A stretch of DNA of 64,000 nt from Gemmatimonadales bacterium. GTDB taxonomy: Bacteria; Gemmatimonadota; Gemmatimonadetes; Gemmatimonadales; GWC2-71-9. Of the stretch, positions 60,426-64,000 are shown in pieces. The stretch spans positions 1 to 64,000 of the forward strand of contig DASUJH010000047.1 of NCBI GenBank assembly GCA_036279355.1, in the 5' to 3' direction. Below the pieces are notes generated by a model. It did not search any database. It worked only from the letters and a program-made list of their open reading frames with translations, and had not been told where the DNA came from. A program made the translations under genes and the position numbers. How positions within the stretch are numbered: position 1 is the first letter of the stretch; the number at the start of each line of letters is the position of its first letter.

Positions 60426-62864
60426 GTGCAAGGGCTCCCGGCAATTTGCGCCCGCCCCCGCGTGCGGGTTCTGGCATTCGTGACGCGCGCCGCGATCGGC
60501 GCGGGCATCCTCACGCTCCCCGCCTGTTCCGCCGGCGACAGCACCGGCCCCGGCGGTACGGACGCCCCGCCCGTCACGATCAACGCGCGCTGGTCCGATC
60601 CCGCCGCCTGGGGCGGGAAGCTTCCCGCCGCCGGCGCCGCCGTGACGATTCCCGCCGACAAGGCGATGCTGCTCGACGTCTCGCCGCCCGCGCTCGCGAG
60701 CCTCACCATCGCCGGCGCGCTCGTCTTCGACGAAAAGGACCTCGCTCTCACCGCCGGCTCGATCGTGGTGCAGGGCCGCCTGCAGATCGGAGCCGGCAAC
60801 GCGCCCTACACCCACCGCGCGCTCATTACCCTCACCGGCAGCGAGACCGACCCGAGCGTCCTCGGCATGGGCGCCAAAGTGCTCGGTGTCATGCCGGGCG
60901 GCATGCTCGAGCTGCACGGCGATCCGCGCGCCGGTTGGGCGCGGCTCAACGCCAGCGCCACGGCCGGCGCCTCGCAGCTCGTGCTCGACCACGCGATGGC
61001 GTGGCACGCGGGCGATCGCCTCGTGGTCGCTTCGACCGACTTCGATCCGCGCCGAGACGAGGAGGTCGAGGTCGCCTCGGTGAGCAGCGCCACGGTTTCG
61101 CTCGCGCAACCGCTGCTCTTCAGTCACTACGGCCAGGTGCAGACGATCGCGGGACGCACCGTGGACGAGCGGGCCGAGGTGGGACTCCTCACCCGCAACG
61201 TCACGATCCGGGGCGACAGCGCCGGCAGCGTGGGCGGCTTCGGCGGGCACATTCTGGTGCAGGCGGGCGGCACCGCCCATGTGGAGGGCGTCGAGCTCTA
61301 CACCATGGGCCAGAAGCACATGCTCGCGCGTTACCCGATGCACTGGCACATGGCGGGTGACGTAACCGGCCAGTACTTCGCCAACAGCAGCGTCTGGCAC
61401 AGCTTCAACCGCTGCGTCACGGTGCATGGCAGCAGTAACGCGCGGGTCGAGGGCAACGTCTGCTACGATGCCGTCGGCCACGGCTACTTCCTCGAGGACG
61501 GCGCCGAGACCGGCAACCAGATCCTCGACAACCTGGGCCTCGGCACCAAGAAGCCGGCCAGCGGCGAGGAGATCCTCGCATCGGACCTCACCCCGGCCAC
61601 CTTCTGGATCACGAATCCCGACAATACCATCCGCGGCAACGTGGCCGCGGGGTCCGCGGGCTCGGGCTTCTGGTTTGCGCTCCCGGCGCATCCGACCGGC
61701 CTCTCGACCGGCTCGCCGCTCCTTCCGCGCACGACGCGGCTCGGTGTCTTCGCCGACAACGAGGCCCACTCGAACTCGCGCAACGGGCTCCGGGTGGACG
61801 ACGGCCCGCGCCCCGACGGGACCACCGAGACGACCGCGTACGAACCGCGCGAGGATCCGGCCGGCGATTCGCCCTCGGTCATGGCCGACTTCGCCAACTT
61901 CGTCGCCTGGAAGCACCCCTCGCGCGCCGTCTGGCTCCGGGGCGACAGCCTGCTCCTGAGCAACGCGGTGCTCGCCGACAACGCGACCGGCGCCACCTTC
62001 GCGGCCGAGCACACGCGTGTGACCGGCACGCTCTTCGTGGGGCACTCCGCCAACACGGGCGAAGCGCTGGCGCCCGGCACGCCGCTCCGCGGCTACGAGT
62101 TCTACGACGGCACCGTCGGCGCCGACGCGGTCACGTTCGTCAACTACGACATGGCCGGCGGAATCCCGTCCAGTGCGCTGGGGTTCGAGCGCGACAATGA
62201 GTTTCCACTGCACGCGGACAACTGGACGGGGCAGGTGACGTTTGTAAACGCAAATCCGGTCTACGTGGAGAACCCAAATGCGGATGCCGACGGCGACAAG
62301 GCCGCGGTGTTCGTGGACCGGGCCGGCGCCGTCTCCGGCACCGCCGGCGCCTGGGTGGTGGCCAATCTTCCGTTCCTCACCACCTCGGCATGCGCGCTCC
62401 GCTCCGCCTGGAACGCGTCCGTCTGCCCGGGCCGCTACGTCCAGTTGAGCTTCACGAACGAGGACGGCGGCGCGACGGCCCCGCTCACGCTCACCCGCGA
62501 TGATGGTGCGGCGGTGTCCCTTGTGGGCGTGCCCGATGACCGGCACTACGCATCGATGTCGGTGTTGGCGGGCAGGAAGTACGATGCGACCTGGGGTGTG
62601 ACGGCGCCGGCCCGGCTCCGCGTGTACCTCAACGAGAGCGCCGCGGGCGATACGGTTCGGGTGTCGTTCCCCTATCCAGCCGCGACGTTGACGGCGGTCC
62701 GCGACTACGACACCTCGAGGCCGCTCACCGCCGCCGCGAGCCAGGCCGAGCTCGATGCGAGCGCGGGCGAGAAATATTTCTACGACGGCGCCGCTGGCCG
62801 GCTCCGCCTCAAGCTCGTGACCCAGTCGACGCGCGACTGGGCCACGGTCGAGGTCACGCCGTAG
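60426..62864 (+). CDS. CEMIP-like G8-domain lipoprotein with beta-helix
   Basis: About 812 residues. The signal peptide ends in TLPACS, a fair lipobox. A G8 domain follows (NARWSDPAAWGGKLP, with strands up to LQIGAGNAPY), then a right-handed beta-helix. Two stretches match the animal CEMIP/TMEM2/PKHD1L1 group: MGQKHMLARYPMHWHMAGD, then FNRCVTVHGSSNARVEGN with VGHGYFLEDGAETGN. Animal CEMIP proteins degrade hyaluronan; whether the bacterial protein cuts a polysaccharide is inferred only. The C-terminal 200 residues are strands of unknown role. The GTG at 60426 has GAGG 5 bases upstream; TTG 60342 and GTG 60462 are alternatives. Confidence 0.84.
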   Translation: MQGLPAICARPRVRVLAFVTRAAIGAGILTLPACSAGDSTGPGGTDAPPVTINARWSDPAAWGGKLPAAGAAVTIPADKAMLLDVSPPALASLTIAGALVFDEKDLALTAGSIVVQGRLQIGAGNAPYTHRALITLTGSETDPSVLGMGAKVLGVMPGGMLELHGDPRAGWARLNASATAGASQLVLDHAMAWHAGDRLVVASTDFDPRRDEEVEVASVSSATVSLAQPLLFSHYGQVQTIAGRTVDERAEVGLLTRNVTIRGDSAGSVGGFGGHILVQAGGTAHVEGVELYTMGQKHMLARYPMHWHMAGDVTGQYFANSSVWHSFNRCVTVHGSSNARVEGNVCYDAVGHGYFLEDGAETGNQILDNLGLGTKKPASGEEILASDLTPATFWITNPDNTIRGNVAAGSAGSGFWFALPAHPTGLSTGSPLLPRTTRLGVFADNEAHSNSRNGLRVDDGPRPDGTTETTAYEPREDPAGDSPSVMADFANFVAWKHPSRAVWLRGDSLLLSNAVLADNATGATFAAEHTRVTGTLFVGHSANTGEALAPGTPLRGYEFYDGTVGADAVTFVNYDMAGGIPSSALGFERDNEFPLHADNWTGQVTFVNANPVYVENPNADADGDKAAVFVDRAGAVSGTAGAWVVANLPFLTTSACALRSAWNASVCPGRYVQLSFTNEDGGATAPLTLTRDDGAAVSLVGVPDDRHYASMSVLAGRKYDATWGVTAPARLRVYLNESAAGDTVRVSFPYPAATLTAVRDYDTSRPLTAAASQAELDASAGEKYFYDGAAGRLRLKLVTQSTRDWATVEVTP

Positions 62865-62873
62865 CGGACCCGG

Positions 62874-63557
62874 TTACGCGATCCGCAACCGATTCTGCAC
62901 GTCGCTCACCCCGGGCACCGCGGCCGCCAGATCTTCGGCGTGCCGCTTCTCGCCGCGATTCGCCACGGTGCCCTCGAGCATGACCTCGTTGTCGTCGTTC
63001 ACCGTGACGAGGATCTCGGTGGCGTCCACCTCGGGATCGCGGGTGAGCGCCTCATTCACCTCTTCCTCGACGCGCTCGCGCGGCCGCCGCCAACTCCTGG
63101 GCCCGCGGCCGGCGTGCGGCCCCGCACCCTCGAGGTCCGCCCGCTCGAACTCGACGCCGCCGAAGTTGTCGGCGCCGCCCAGCGGCACGCGGGCGCCCAG
63201 CTCGCCGTCGCCCTGGCGGGACCACTCCGCGGGGCCGTAGTAGCGGTCGCCGGTGGGGGCATCGCGCCACCGGTTTCCCCGGCCCGCCTCCCAGTCGTAC
63301 GCCATCATTTCCTCCTCGGTCGCCACGTCGGCATCGCGCGGCGGAGCGACGCGGCGGTATGGGTACCCGGCCGCCTTGATGTGATCCTGCAGGTAGTGGG
63401 CGGGGGAAGGCGCCGTGAGGAGATCGTGGTAGACCGACATCGGCACACCGGCGTACTGGTAGACGGCGCCGCTCCGGAACTCGAGCTCGAGCACGTGTGC
63501 GCGGCCGTCGTACCCTACCGACGCCACGGCGGCGGAACCCAGCCGTAATCGCCGCAC
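62874..63557 (-). CDS. KTSC- and BON-domain protein
   Basis: A 227-residue protein joining two small domains. Residues 1-68 follow the KTSC pattern (ASVGYDGRAHVLELEFRSGAVYQY, then GVPMSVYHDLLTA), named after lysyl-tRNA synthetase C-terminal-like. A charged linker with WEAGRGNRWRDAPTGDRYYG follows, then the BON domain at about 160-227 (VEEEVNEALTRDPEVDATEI to VPGVSDVQNRLRI). BON domains attach to membranes or phospholipid, usually in osmotic-stress proteins. GTG start, no strong ribosome site. An Hsp20 gene lies just upstream on the same strand. Confidence 0.84.
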   Translation of the reverse strand: MRRLRLGSAAVASVGYDGRAHVLELEFRSGAVYQYAGVPMSVYHDLLTAPSPAHYLQDHIKAAGYPYRRVAPPRDADVATEEEMMAYDWEAGRGNRWRDAPTGDRYYGPAEWSRQGDGELGARVPLGGADNFGGVEFERADLEGAGPHAGRGPRSWRRPRERVEEEVNEALTRDPEVDATEILVTVNDDNEVMLEGTVANRGEKRHAEDLAAAVPGVSDVQNRLRIA

Positions 63558-63596
63558 CGGCCGCGCTCCGCCGCGCCCTCTACCGCGCCCCGCCGC

Positions 63597-64000
63597 TCAC
63601 CGGTGCGACGACTGCTGTCCCGATGTGCGCTGCGCGGATTGCTGCCCTGCCGTCCGCTGCGACGACTGCCCCTGCTGCGTCCCGCCCTTCACCTCGATCT
63701 GCCGTGGCCGCGCCTTCTCCGCCTTCGGCACGGTGATCGTGAGCACGCCGCTGTCGCAGGTGGCGTCGATCTTGTCGGCATCGACCGTGGCGGGCAGCAC
63801 GAACGAGCGCTCGAACGAGCCGTAGCTCCGCTCGTAGCGATGCACCCGGTCCGCCGTATCCTCGGAAACCTGCCGCTTCTCACCGCGAATGGTGAGGACG
63901 TTGTTCTCGATCGAGAGATGCAGGTCCTCCGGCTTCACGCCCGGAATTTCGGCCACGATCTTGACCGAATCCTTGTCCTCGAAGACGTCGACTGCCGGAA
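63597..64000 (-). CDS. Hsp20-family small heat shock protein (5' end outside window)
   Basis: The C-terminal part of an alpha-crystallin domain: the frame continues to the window edge with PAVDVFEDKDSVKIVAEIPG, so the start is missing. LHLSIENNVLTIRGEKRQ, HRYERSYGSFERSFVLP and SGVLTITVPK are diagnostic, the last two marking the beta-sandwich end. The tail has Gln/Ser/Arg-rich repeats (QQGQSSQRTAGQQS) instead of the usual I-x-I motif, an unusual end for a chaperone needing oligomers. It is an ATP-independent holdase. A KTSC-BON gene follows 39 bp downstream. Confidence 0.92.
   Translation of the reverse strand, partial: PAVDVFEDKDSVKIVAEIPGVKPEDLHLSIENNVLTIRGEKRQVSEDTADRVHRYERSYGSFERSFVLPATVDADKIDATCDSGVLTITVPKAEKARPRQIEVKGGTQQGQSSQRTAGQQSAQRTSGQQSSHR

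Overview
The window is a stretch of high-GC (about 70%) chromosome from a diderm bacterium. Outer-membrane and periplasmic functions (TolC/RND efflux, a beta-barrel CBM9-like protein, many lipoprotein signals, TatC, HtrA), a Ser/Thr kinase fused to TPRs, DUF5916, DUF2911 and a PafB/PafC-type WYL pair together suggest Gemmatimonadota. That assignment is inference from gene content; there is no rRNA in the window to confirm it. I found no tRNA, rRNA, CRISPR array, insertion sequence or prophage, and the region reads as ordinary chromosome with a few oddities.

Layout. 1-4.2 kb: tail of an unknown gene, an ArsR/AHSA1 repressor pair, an SDR-DoxX operon ending in a strong terminator, a Ser/Thr/Asp-rich lipoprotein, a TM2 protein and a broken Uma2 gene. 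4.3-10.4 kb: an FAD oxidoreductase coupled to a lipase-maturation-factor-like membrane protein, convergent with a MESH1-type (p)ppGpp/NADPH hydrolase gene followed by an M1 aminopeptidase. 11-17 kb: the WYL regulator pair, a lipoprotein with a duplicated two-Cys domain, a membrane/metallo-beta-lactamase operon, and a tandem PilZ protein directly behind the kinase-TPR gene. 20-25.6 kb: amidohydrolase, double cupredoxin lipoprotein, serine hydrolase, SGNH-like hydrolase, YihY. 25.6-27.6 kb: a three-gene envelope-stress-like operon (hydrophilic helix protein, holin-X-like, DUF3618). 27.8-34.8 kb: DUF5916 outer-membrane protein, exported isoaspartyl peptidase, intact Uma2, and an 875-residue coiled-coil protein.

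34.7-40.8 kb: an MFS exporter behind an unusual HAD-phosphatase/HerA-like ATPase fusion, aldo-keto reductase, old-yellow enzyme, and a methyltransferase of clearly lower GC. 40.9-48.6 kb: a complete heavy-metal RND efflux operon (small secreted protein, TolC, HlyD-type adaptor, CusA/CzcA pump), then diacylglycerol-kinase-like and PAP2 lipid genes. 48.6-53.1 kb: ABM-like monooxygenase, HxlR-DUF2911 divergent from YceI, a GT-C-type membrane protein, peroxiredoxin. 53.1-64 kb: HtrA lipoprotein, TatC, DUF1440-like protein, a translationally coupled AlaX-nuclease-phospholipase D operon, SLT transglycosylase, a CEMIP-like G8 lipoprotein, a KTSC+BON protein and the 3' part of an Hsp20 gene.

Most functions concern the envelope, stress, metals and redox. 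Very short intergenic gaps and 4-bp ATGA/GTGA overlaps show tight operons. The points most worth a second look are the MESH1 gene with an apparent ATT start, the HAD-HerA fusion, the repressor palindrome lying across a leaderless start codon, and the CEMIP-like lipoprotein.
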